Shown here in pieces: positions 1 through 6,695 of a DNA stretch of 9,263 nt. Within the stretch, counting starts at the first letter, position 1, and each line of letters opens with the position of its first letter. Origin of the DNA: Phycisphaerales bacterium (lineage in GTDB: Bacteria; Planctomycetota; Phycisphaerae; Phycisphaerales; SM1A02); NCBI GenBank assembly GCA_018882625.1, contig VERO01000079.1, positions 1 through 9,263 of the forward strand, given 5' to 3'. The notes beneath the pieces were generated by a model that was not told where the DNA came from, ran no database searches, and saw only the letters and a list, made by a program, of their open reading frames with translations. Position numbers and translations under genes: made by a program.

Positions 1-249
1 GTTGGGCATGCAGCACAGCTCCTCGTAGGCGTGCATCGCCTCGGAGTCGTGGCCGAGCAGGTCCATGAGGAACGCCATGCGGAAGATGGTGTCCGGTGCG
101 GGGTCGTGCTCCTTCGCCTTGCGGTACTCGGCGATCGCCTCGTGGCGCCGGCCATCGGCCTCGAGCTTGCGGGCGGCCTCAAGGTGGGGGCGCGCGGCGG
201 CAGGGTTGGAGGAGACGGTGGTGGCGGCGGCGGAAGTGGTGGTCGTCAT
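1..249 (-). CDS. TPR-repeat protein, N-terminal part (cut by window edge)
   Basis: The first 83 residues are visible and the frame is still open at the left edge. After a low-complexity Thr/Ala/Ser leader (residues 2-19), residues about 20-51 (ending AEYRKAKEHDP) and about 52-83 (with DTIFRMAFLMDLLGHDSEA) look like two tetratricopeptide units: paired amphipathic helices with small residues at the packing positions and a Pro-type end to the first unit. TPR proteins are scaffolds for protein-protein contacts; no catalytic domain is visible in this part, so its role is unknown. There is no signal peptide or membrane segment, so it is probably cytoplasmic. The ATG overlaps the stop of the MATE gene as ATGA, which supports both this start and translational coupling. 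The leader is encoded by a GGTGGT/GGCGGC-like tract on the plus strand that could be prone to slippage. Confidence 0.72.
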   Translation of the reverse strand, partial: MTTTTSAAATTVSSNPAAARPHLEAARKLEADGRRHEAIAEYRKAKEHDPAPDTIFRMAFLMDLLGHDSEAMHAYEELCCMPN

Positions 250-1694
250 GGGGAATCGCCCATCATAGCGGGGCTGGGAGCCGGTTCCAGCAGCCGTATG
301 GACCGCCAGCGGCCCCGCTCGAAGCGCCATGCGAGGGCCACACCCAGGGCCGCGATGTACGCGCTGGCCCCGATCCACGGCCCGATGGCCCCCCACTGCG
401 GCTGCGAGACCGACAGCCACCATCCCAGGCCCACGATGCAGCCCCACGCGAGCGCGATCGTCACGAGTCCAGGCCACAGCGTGTCCCCCGCCCCACGCAG
501 CGCGCCCGTGTAGATGATGCCGACCGCATCGAACACCTGGAACACCGCAGCGCAGATCATCAGCTGCGCGCCCACCTCGATGATGCGCGTCACGGTCTCG
601 GCGTCGGCGCTCCCCGAGACGGCGAAGATCCGCACCAGGTCCTGCCGCATCAGCAGCATGACGAGCGCCCACACACCCATGTAGAGGACAGTCACGGCAA
701 GTGCCGCGTGCGTGCGCCGCACTGCCGCGTCGGGCTTCCCATGCCCGATCGCACGTCCCACCAGGGTCGTGGTGGCCACGCTGAATCCCATCGCCGGCAT
801 GAACGAGAGGTGGATGTAGCGGAGCACTGCCCAGCCTGCCGCGGTCTCGATCGTGCCGAAGCGCCCGACGAGCACGCTCATGAAGATCGCCCAGCAGATG
901 AGCTCGTTGCCGAACTGGATCGCCGCGGGCCATCCCACGCGCAGCAGCTCGCGCATCGAGCGCCAGTGCGGCCGCCACGATCGGCGCGTGCCGTGCAGCC
1001 GGTCGATCTCGGGACCGAACATGACGACCAGCGGGATGAGCAGCTCCACGAGCACGCCGCACAGCGTCGCGATCGCCGCGCCGGTGACGCCCAGCGCCGG
1101 TGCGCCCGGCACGCCGGGCAATCCAATCGACGGCAGTCCGGCCTCGCCGTAGATGAGCGCGTAGTTGCACACCAGGTTGACGGTGTTGCCGGCAATCGCA
1201 GCGACCGCCACGATCTTGGGCCGCGAGATCCCGAAGAGGAAGTTGTGCACCGCCTTGGCGCCAAGGCTCAGGATGCCGCCGGCAAGCAGGATCTGCGCGT
1301 AGCGCGTCTCGAGCTCCACGAGCGCAGGCTCATGCCCCATGGCCGCGAATGCGGCCGGCATCACGAAAGACCCGAACGGCAGCAGGAGCGCGATCCACGC
1401 GATGACCGAGAGCCACAGCCCCGCCCATGCCCAGCGTCCAGCCTCGTGGCCGCGGCCCGCGCCGACATGCTGCGCCACGAAGGTATTCACCAGCGACAGC
1501 ACGCCGAAGCAGAACGAGAGCGGCGCGAAGCTCCACACGCCCCCATTGCCCTGCGCGGCCATCTCCAGCGGCCCCACCTGCGCCACCATCACGGCATCCA
1601 CGAACTGCATGAGCGTGTAGCTCACCATCGTGAGCACGGTGGGCCATGCCAGGGCGACGACCTCCCGGACGTCGCCGACGAACCGGCGCGTCAC
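246..1694 (-). CDS. MATE family efflux transporter
   Basis: This is an inner-membrane antiporter of the MATE (NorM/DinF-like) family, which exports cationic drugs, dyes or metabolites in exchange for sodium ions or protons. The 482-residue product has the family's usual length and about twelve hydrophobic segments in two lobes. Recognisable features are VNTFVAQHVGAGRGHEAGR (residues 69-87) in the first lobe, the start of the second lobe around LLRVGWPAAIQFGNE (250-264), TTTLVGRAIGHGKPDAA (308-324), and the characteristic LRGAGDT (399-405). A GTG start at 1694 is chosen because it lies two bases after the nuoG-like stop and gives a normal N-terminus; the open frame extends to 1772, but that part would overlap the upstream gene by over 70 bases and reads as shadow sequence. 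No clear Shine-Dalgarno site precedes it, so coupling is likely. The substrate cannot be read from sequence; export of a product of the same operon is possible but only inferred. Confidence 0.9.
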   Translation of the reverse strand: MTRRFVGDVREVVALAWPTVLTMVSYTLMQFVDAVMVAQVGPLEMAAQGNGGVWSFAPLSFCFGVLSLVNTFVAQHVGAGRGHEAGRWAWAGLWLSVIAWIALLLPFGSFVMPAAFAAMGHEPALVELETRYAQILLAGGILSLGAKAVHNFLFGISRPKIVAVAAIAGNTVNLVCNYALIYGEAGLPSIGLPGVPGAPALGVTGAAIATLCGVLVELLIPLVVMFGPEIDRLHGTRRSWRPHWRSMRELLRVGWPAAIQFGNELICWAIFMSVLVGRFGTIETAAGWAVLRYIHLSFMPAMGFSVATTTLVGRAIGHGKPDAAVRRTHAALAVTVLYMGVWALVMLLMRQDLVRIFAVSGSADAETVTRIIEVGAQLMICAAVFQVFDAVGIIYTGALRGAGDTLWPGLVTIALAWGCIVGLGWWLSVSQPQWGAIGPWIGASAYIAALGVALAWRFERGRWRSIRLLEPAPSPAMMGDSP

Positions 1695-1696
1695 GG

Positions 1697-3370
1697 TCAG
1701 AGCTCGACGAGCGTCATGTCGCTCGCGACGGCTGGCTTCGCGGGCGCGGCATGATGCGCGGTGGCGAAGCACTCGAGGCCCGGGATGCGGGCCATCTCGG
1801 CACGCACCGCGGCGGCGTCGAAGGGTGCGGCCATTCCGCCAGAGAGCGACGCGCGCAGGTCAAGCGCGATCTGGGACTCGGACTTGCAGAAGTCGATGGG
1901 TTCGATGGCGCGGTCGAAGCCCTGCAGGCGGCCGGTGGCGTTCTCGAAGGTTCCGGCCTTCTCCACCCATGTCGCCGCCGGAAGCAGCACCTCGGCCGCG
2001 GCGGTCATGCGGTTGGGCAGCGTCTCGAGCATGACGACGCGGCGCGTGCCCAGCGCGGCCGCCCACTCTGGGGTGATCCACTCGCTGGGGTAGTTGCCCG
2101 TGAGCAGCACGGTGCCGGCACCCCTGGACGTGAGCGCGGCGAGCCCCGCGGAGGAGTCATGCACCGTCGCGCCCGCGGTGCGCCCCGCCGTGGCGCGCGC
2201 GAGCGCCTCGAGCACACGGCGCACGCCGCGCGCGTTGGGCGCCTTCTCGGCGCGCACCACAAACCCGTTGGGGAACGTCTTGTCCGCGCCAACCACAGGC
2301 ACAGGACCGACGATGAGCGCTGCGTTCGCGTCAAGCGACAGCACCTCGCGCGCGAGCAGGTAGGCGTCCTCGCAGGACAGCATCGGGCTCGCCACGAGGG
2401 CCAGGCTGCCCGCCGCAGCGCCCTCGCGCAGCACGCGCGCGGCGCGGTCGGTCGCGGTCAGCCATGCCTCCGCGGCATCCTCGCGCGCGAAGCGCTCGGC
2501 ACCCCGCACGGAGGGCATCGAGAGCCTGTCCTCGCGGTGCACGAAGTCCCAGCCGTGGCGCACCTCGTCAGTGATCCACCACTGGTTGACGTCCATGTTG
2601 GTGCGCGGGCGGATGCGGTACACGCGGCCCTCGTTGTGGTCGATGGTGATGTTGTCGCCGCTCGACGTGATGCCGTCGATCGATGGCGTCGACTTGAGGA
2701 ACCACACGCGCTGCTGGAAGAGGAACTTCTTGTCGAGCAGCGCACCCACCGGGCAGAGGTCCACGACGTTGCCTGCGAGCTCGTTGTCGAGCGCCATGCC
2801 CGGGAAGACGTCGATCATCTCGGTGCCGCCGCGGCCCTCGACCATCAGCTCGTTGGTCTGCGTGACCTCGCGCGTGAAGCGCACGCAGCGCGTGCACATG
2901 ATGCAGCGGTCGGAGTACAGCAGGATGTTCGGCCCCACATCCTTCTTGGGGTTCTTGATCTTCTCCTCCTGGAAGCGCGACTCGCTGCGCCCGTACTCGT
3001 AGGAGTAGTCCTGGAGGTGGCACTCGCCTGCCTGGTCGCACACGGCGCAGTCGACCGGGTGGTTGATGAGCAGGTACTCCATCACCGCCTTCTGGTTGGC
3101 CACGGCCTTCTCGCTGTCGGTGCGGATCACCATGCCGTCGGCGGCCATCGTGTGGCAGGTCGGCATCAGCTTGGGGATCCACTCGAGGGCGCCCGTCTTG
3201 GGGTTGGGCTGTCCGACCTCCGCAAGGCAGATCCGGCAGTTGGCCGGGATCGAGAGCGAGTCGTGGTAGCAGTAGTGCGGGATCTCGAACCCGTTGGCGA
3301 GGGCCACCTGGAGGATGGTCTTGCCCTTCTCGAACGAGTAGGCGGTGCCGTTGATCGTCAGCTGCGGCAT
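1697..3370 (-). CDS. nuoG: NuoG-like NADH-quinone oxidoreductase chain, short form lacking N7 ligands
   Basis: NuoG carries electrons through iron-sulfur clusters in the peripheral arm of respiratory complex I. Residues 1-78 form a ferredoxin-like 2Fe-2S domain with ligands Cys34, Cys45, Cys48 and Cys72. Next comes HPVDCAVCDQAGEC, giving His104, Cys108, Cys111 and Cys117 for cluster N5. Then Cys156, Cys159, Cys162 and Cys206 (VDLCPVGAL) serve cluster N4. The following molybdopterin-oxidoreductase-like domain is shortened but keeps the ending LLPAATWVEKAGTFENATGR (462-481). Positions where N7-bearing homologues have Cys hold Asp232, Thr235, Asp239 and Thr267. At 557 residues it is shorter than E. 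coli NuoG (about 900) or Thermus Nqo3 (about 780). No other nuo gene is in the window, which is unusual for NuoG. The start follows the upstream stop by 12 bases, with a weak AGGA about 10 bases before ATG. A NuoG-like subunit of another NAD-linked or hydrogenase complex is the alternative. Confidence 0.87.
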   Translation of the reverse strand: MPQLTINGTAYSFEKGKTILQVALANGFEIPHYCYHDSLSIPANCRICLAEVGQPNPKTGALEWIPKLMPTCHTMAADGMVIRTDSEKAVANQKAVMEYLLINHPVDCAVCDQAGECHLQDYSYEYGRSESRFQEEKIKNPKKDVGPNILLYSDRCIMCTRCVRFTREVTQTNELMVEGRGGTEMIDVFPGMALDNELAGNVVDLCPVGALLDKKFLFQQRVWFLKSTPSIDGITSSGDNITIDHNEGRVYRIRPRTNMDVNQWWITDEVRHGWDFVHREDRLSMPSVRGAERFAREDAAEAWLTATDRAARVLREGAAAGSLALVASPMLSCEDAYLLAREVLSLDANAALIVGPVPVVGADKTFPNGFVVRAEKAPNARGVRRVLEALARATAGRTAGATVHDSSAGLAALTSRGAGTVLLTGNYPSEWITPEWAAALGTRRVVMLETLPNRMTAAAEVLLPAATWVEKAGTFENATGRLQGFDRAIEPIDFCKSESQIALDLRASLSGGMAAPFDAAAVRAEMARIPGLECFATAHHAAPAKPAVASDMTLVEL

Positions 3371-3382
3371 GGGACGGGAATC

Positions 3383-4036
3383 CTACCCACGTGGGCGGGT
3401 CACGAACTGCAGCAGCAGCTCCCCATCCCGAACTTCGACGTCCGTGATCTCCACGGTGCGCCCATCCCCAAGCCGGAACGTGCGGGGCGAGCCGCGTGCG
3501 GCCGCCTCCGTTCCGCCCTGGAGCAGCTCGAGCGCCAGCGACGCGCCGTACGGGATCGGCAGCGCGCCGACCCCGCCGTGGGTCGGTGGGCACGACACTC
3601 GGTCAGCGGCGACAGCTGGCTCAACCACCGCGGACCAGATCGTGCCCTCGCGGTCGATCGCCACCTGCACCTGCCCGGGCTTGAACCGCACCTGCGCGAG
3701 CCCGGCATCGGGTGGCCACGGGATCGAGGCGTCGAAGTCGCGCCACGCCGGCAGCCGTATCGCCAGCCATGCGTTCACGTCGGCGTCGCGCAGCGAGACC
3801 GCCCAGCGCTCGTCGGCGGGCCGGATGCGGTGAATCTCGGCCGTCAGGTTGGACTCGAGCTCTCTGGCGCGGCGATCCGCATCGGGATCGGCAGCCTCAG
3901 GCGGCGCCCACCACATCGGCGGCGACGACCCGAGCCACCACAGCGCTCCCGTCGCTACGGCAACCGCAGCGAGCCCCAGCATGACGCGCCTGCCAGGCAC
4001 GCGCCGTCCCGGCGGGCGCACCGCGACCGTCGTCAT
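3383..4036 (-). CDS. Membrane-anchored protein of unknown function
   Basis: I do not recognise a named family. The 217-residue product has a short basic N-terminus (RPPGRRVPGRR), one hydrophobic segment at about residues 18-36, and then a soluble domain, consistent with a single-pass anchor and an extracytoplasmic body. The stretch WAVSLRDADVNAWLAIRLP (79-96) stands out as a probable conserved motif. It is followed by strand-like alternation (LAQVRFKPGQVQVAID, 113-128; TVEITDVEVRDGELLLQFV, 194-212) that suggests a mostly beta domain. There is a single Cys (149) and no obvious metal or catalytic motif. The ATG at 4036 overlaps the FabF stop as ATGA; a longer reading to 4102 would run into that gene and is rejected. 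Its position between a ketosynthase and a NuoG-like gene suggests co-expression with both but does not give a function. Confidence 0.75.
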   Translation of the reverse strand: MTTVAVRPPGRRVPGRRVMLGLAAVAVATGALWWLGSSPPMWWAPPEAADPDADRRARELESNLTAEIHRIRPADERWAVSLRDADVNAWLAIRLPAWRDFDASIPWPPDAGLAQVRFKPGQVQVAIDREGTIWSAVVEPAVAADRVSCPPTHGGVGALPIPYGASLALELLQGGTEAAARGSPRTFRLGDGRTVEITDVEVRDGELLLQFVTRPRG

Positions 4037-5349
4037 GGCCTGAAACGGGTCACGACGACGGTGTCGTTCTGGCCGCCGAACCCGAAGGAGTTCGAGAGGC
4101 ACACGTCGACCTTCGCGGGGCGCGCCGAGTTGGGCACGTAGTCGAGGTCGAGCTCGGGGTCGGGCGTGCCGTAGTTGATCGTCGGCGGCAGCATGCCGTG
4201 CCGGATCGCCAGCACGCAGGTGATGAACTCCACAGCGCCGGCGGCCGCGATCAGGTGACCGAGCATGCTCTTGACCGAGCTCATCGGGATCGACTTCGCG
4301 AGGTCGCCGAAGACGCGCTTGACCGCGAGCGTCTCGATCGAGTCGTTCTCCTTCGTGCCCGTGCCGTGCGCCGAGATGTAGTCGATGGGCGCGCGCCCAT
4401 CGGAGCGGCGCGCGTGAGGGTCGATGCCCGCCATGCGCAGCGCCTGCTCCATCGCGGCGGCCGCGCCGCGGCCCTCAGGCTGGATGTCGGTGATGCGGTA
4501 GGCGTCCGCGCTCGAGCCGTAGCCGACGACTTCCGCAATCGGCTCCGCGCCGCGCGCCTGGGCATGCTCGAGCGTCTCGAGGATCAGCATGCCCGAGCCC
4601 TCGCCCATCACGAAGCCGTCGCGCGTGAGGTCGAAGGGACGGCTGGCCCTGCTTGGGTCGCCAGAGCTGGTGCTCAGCGCCGTCAGCCGGTTGAATCCGG
4701 TGATGCCGAGCATGTGGATCATGGTGTGCGCGCCGCCGGCGATCATCACGTCCGCGTCTCCGCGGCGCAGGATCGAGAACGCCTCGCCGATCGCCTGAGT
4801 GCTCGCCGCGCACGCGGTGAGGCAGTTGTAGGCGGGACCGCGCACGCCGAACTCTCGCGCAATGTGCGCCAGCGGCATGTTGGGCTCCTGCTCGATCTCG
4901 CGCACGGCATCCATCAGGCGAAGGCCCGCCTCGGCCCACAACTTGCCGTCAATCTGGCCGGTCTCCGCATTCCACCCCTTCAGGTTCGTCGCGACGTAGT
5001 TGAGGGTGTCGATCACGCCCTCGCCTGCGCCGAGGTAGATGCCCACACGCCGCGCATCACGCGCAGGCCGCTCGTGCAGCCCTGCCTGCCGCCACGCCTG
5101 GCTCGCCGCCCCGAGCGCGAAGCGCGAATTGAGCGCAGCGCCGGTGTGCGCCGACATGTCCTTCACGAAGGACGACACGTCGAAGTCCTTCACCTCCGCG
5201 GCAAAGGTCGTCGGGAACGTGCGCGCATCGAAGCGCGTGATCGGCGCCATGCCGGACGCTCCGCGCATCAGCTTGCCCCAGACCGTGTCGAGGTCATGGC
5301 CGAGCGGGGTCACCCACCCCATGCCGGTGACGACGATCCGCACGCTCAT
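4033..5349 (-). CDS. fabF: Beta-ketoacyl-ACP synthase, FabF type (intact KS)
   Basis: This ketosynthase condenses an acyl group with malonyl-ACP by decarboxylative Claisen condensation, as in fatty acid elongation or type II polyketide chains. The 438-residue product begins with RIVVTGMGWVTPLG (4-17) and carries the complete Cys-His-His triad: Cys180 in LTACAAST, His328 in SAHGTGTKEND and His365 in VKSMLGHLIAAAG, with Lys360 also kept. The end NSFGFGGQNDTVVV (420-433) is typical. E. coli FabF has its nucleophile at Cys163, so about 17 extra residues lie before it here, within roughly 109-165. The start at 5349 is well supported by an AGGAGG five bases upstream and an ATGA overlap with the preceding ketosynthase-like gene. 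The partner has lost its catalytic residues, so a heterodimer is plausible. Housekeeping FabF is the simplest alternative reading. Confidence 0.93.
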   Translation of the reverse strand: MSVRIVVTGMGWVTPLGHDLDTVWGKLMRGASGMAPITRFDARTFPTTFAAEVKDFDVSSFVKDMSAHTGAALNSRFALGAASQAWRQAGLHERPARDARRVGIYLGAGEGVIDTLNYVATNLKGWNAETGQIDGKLWAEAGLRLMDAVREIEQEPNMPLAHIAREFGVRGPAYNCLTACAASTQAIGEAFSILRRGDADVMIAGGAHTMIHMLGITGFNRLTALSTSSGDPSRASRPFDLTRDGFVMGEGSGMLILETLEHAQARGAEPIAEVVGYGSSADAYRITDIQPEGRGAAAAMEQALRMAGIDPHARRSDGRAPIDYISAHGTGTKENDSIETLAVKRVFGDLAKSIPMSSVKSMLGHLIAAAGAVEFITCVLAIRHGMLPPTINYGTPDPELDLDYVPNSARPAKVDVCLSNSFGFGGQNDTVVVTRFRP

Positions 5350-6695
5350 GAGGTCCTCCTCAGCACGACCGCCGCATTCTGGCCGCCGAGGCCAGTGGAG
5401 AGCGCGAGCACCGTCCGAAGCTCTGCGCTGCGCGATGGGCAGGCATCGGCATCGAGACCAAGCTCGCCGCTGCGCGCCGTCGACAGCCGCGCCGGCAGCT
5501 TCTGCCGCGCGATGCACTCGGCGGCGACGATGACCGCGAGCGCGCTCGCGCCCGCACCGCATGCGCCCAGCATCGGCGTCAGCGTCACCAGGGGGATCGA
5601 TGCGAGCCTGTCGCCGAAGGCCTCGCGCATCGCTGCGGCCTCGGCCGCGTCGGTCGGCGCATGGCCCATGCCCAGGGGCACGATCGCATCCACGTCGCGT
5701 GCGGCGATTCCGGCATCCGCGAGCGCGGACTCGATCGCCGCCGCGATGTCAGGCCCGGACGCGGAGAGGTCGACGCCCACCGTGTCGACGCACGCACACT
5801 GGCTTGCGCCGAATCCCGCCAGTTCGACCGTCGCGTTCGCCCCGCGCGCCGCGGCGCTCTCCATCGCCTCAAGCACCAGGATGGCGCCTGCCTCGCCGAG
5901 CACCGTGCCGCACGCGTCGGGTGCGAAGGGCCTCACGCGCGCGGCCGCGTCGGACGCCGACGTGCCCGGCGGCACAGCCGCGAGCCGTCCCGCGAAGTGC
6001 TGGCGCAGCATGCCCATCGTGTTGAGCTTGCTCTCCGCGCCGCCGGAGAGGCACGCATCCGCGTCGCCGCGGCCGATCACGCGCATCGACTCGCCGATCG
6101 ACAGCGCGCCCGATGGCTCGGCGCACGTGATCGTGTTCGACGGCCCCTGGCAGTCGTGGATGATCGTGACGTGGCACGCGAGCATGTTGGGCAGGTACTT
6201 GAGCAGCCACAGCGGCGTCAGGTTCTGCATGCCCGCCCTGCCCCACTCGCCGATGTCGAAGTTGCCCTCAGCGTCGCGGCTGGTGTGGAGCGCCGCCGCA
6301 AGCTCGGCCGCATCCGCAGGGATCAGGCCCGCGCCGATGTGGCATCCCACGCGTGCCGGTGCGATCGTCGGCGCGGCGCCCTCGGCAGTGCCCTTGGTCA
6401 CGAGACCCGCGGCAGTGACGGCCGCATGCGCGGCACCCACCGCGAGCTCGATGTCCCGGGCCATCACCTTGGTGGCCTTGCGGTAGCTCTTGGGCACGAT
6501 CTGGCGCACGTCGAACGCGGGTGCAGGCACGGCCGCCCACGCCGCGCACGGGAACCCTGAGGCATCCATCGTCTCGATCGGCCCGATGCCGGTGCGTCCG
6601 GCCTCAAGCGCATCCCACAGCGGGGCCATGCCAAGGCCGAAGGCCGTGAGCGGCCCTGAACCTGTGATCACGACCCTGCGCGACGAACGGGGCAT
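5346..6695 (-). CDS. Ketosynthase-fold protein without catalytic residues (KS-beta / chain length factor-like)
   Basis: The fold is clearly ketosynthase: RRVVITGSGPLTAFG at 6-20, GPSNTITCAEPSGALSIGE at 184-202, and STGLGGQNAAVVL at 433-445. Aligned without gaps to the neighbouring FabF around the active site, the nucleophile Cys is Glu193 (CAEPSG where active enzymes read TACASG). The first His is Leu341 (PLGMGH for AHGTGT). The second His is Ala378 (TPMLGACG for KSMLGHLI), and the active-site Lys is Thr373. The product of 449 residues is full length and shows no frameshift, so the losses look selected rather than decayed. Chain length factors of type II polyketide synthases likewise pair a Cys-less subunit with an active one, usually with Gln at this site. 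I infer a structural or decarboxylating partner for the next gene. The ATG at 6695 lies inside the DAHP synthase gene (28-base overlap) without a Shine-Dalgarno site; starts farther upstream would only lengthen the overlap. Confidence 0.88.
   Translation of the reverse strand: MPRSSRRVVITGSGPLTAFGLGMAPLWDALEAGRTGIGPIETMDASGFPCAAWAAVPAPAFDVRQIVPKSYRKATKVMARDIELAVGAAHAAVTAAGLVTKGTAEGAAPTIAPARVGCHIGAGLIPADAAELAAALHTSRDAEGNFDIGEWGRAGMQNLTPLWLLKYLPNMLACHVTIIHDCQGPSNTITCAEPSGALSIGESMRVIGRGDADACLSGGAESKLNTMGMLRQHFAGRLAAVPPGTSASDAAARVRPFAPDACGTVLGEAGAILVLEAMESAAARGANATVELAGFGASQCACVDTVGVDLSASGPDIAAAIESALADAGIAARDVDAIVPLGMGHAPTDAAEAAAMREAFGDRLASIPLVTLTPMLGACGAGASALAVIVAAECIARQKLPARLSTARSGELGLDADACPSRSAELRTVLALSTGLGGQNAAVVLRRTS
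5355..5360 (-). promoter_or_regulatory. Strong ribosome binding site of fabF
   Basis: The minus strand reads AGGAGG, then five bases, then ATG at 5349. This is the best Shine-Dalgarno match in the operon and fixes the fabF start. It lies inside the last codons of the upstream ketosynthase-like gene. Most other genes in this operon lack such a site, so fabF may be translated at a higher rate than its partner. Confidence 0.75.

Noticed and set aside
195..250. Tandem repeat near the TPR gene start
   Set aside because: It is an irregular GGTGGT/GGCGGC tract encoding Thr/Ala residues, without a repeated unit of fixed length.
96..1754. 552-codon plus-strand reading frame opposite the MATE gene
   Set aside because: It is Arg/His/Ala-rich low-complexity sequence with no recognisable domain, antisense to a clear transporter gene. 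It follows from the GC-rich third positions of the real gene.
1646..4141. 831-codon plus-strand reading frame opposite nuoG and its neighbours
   Set aside because: It spans several real minus-strand genes and shows no domain. Its length is striking but explained by codon bias that removes stops from the opposite frame.
5350..5562. N-terminal extension of fabF to 5562
   Set aside because: It would overlap the upstream gene by over 200 bases and is Arg-rich shadow sequence. A strong AGGAGG fixes the start at 5349.
4198..6486. 762-codon plus-strand reading frame opposite the ketosynthase genes
   Set aside because: It crosses two well-supported genes, has biased composition and no family motif.
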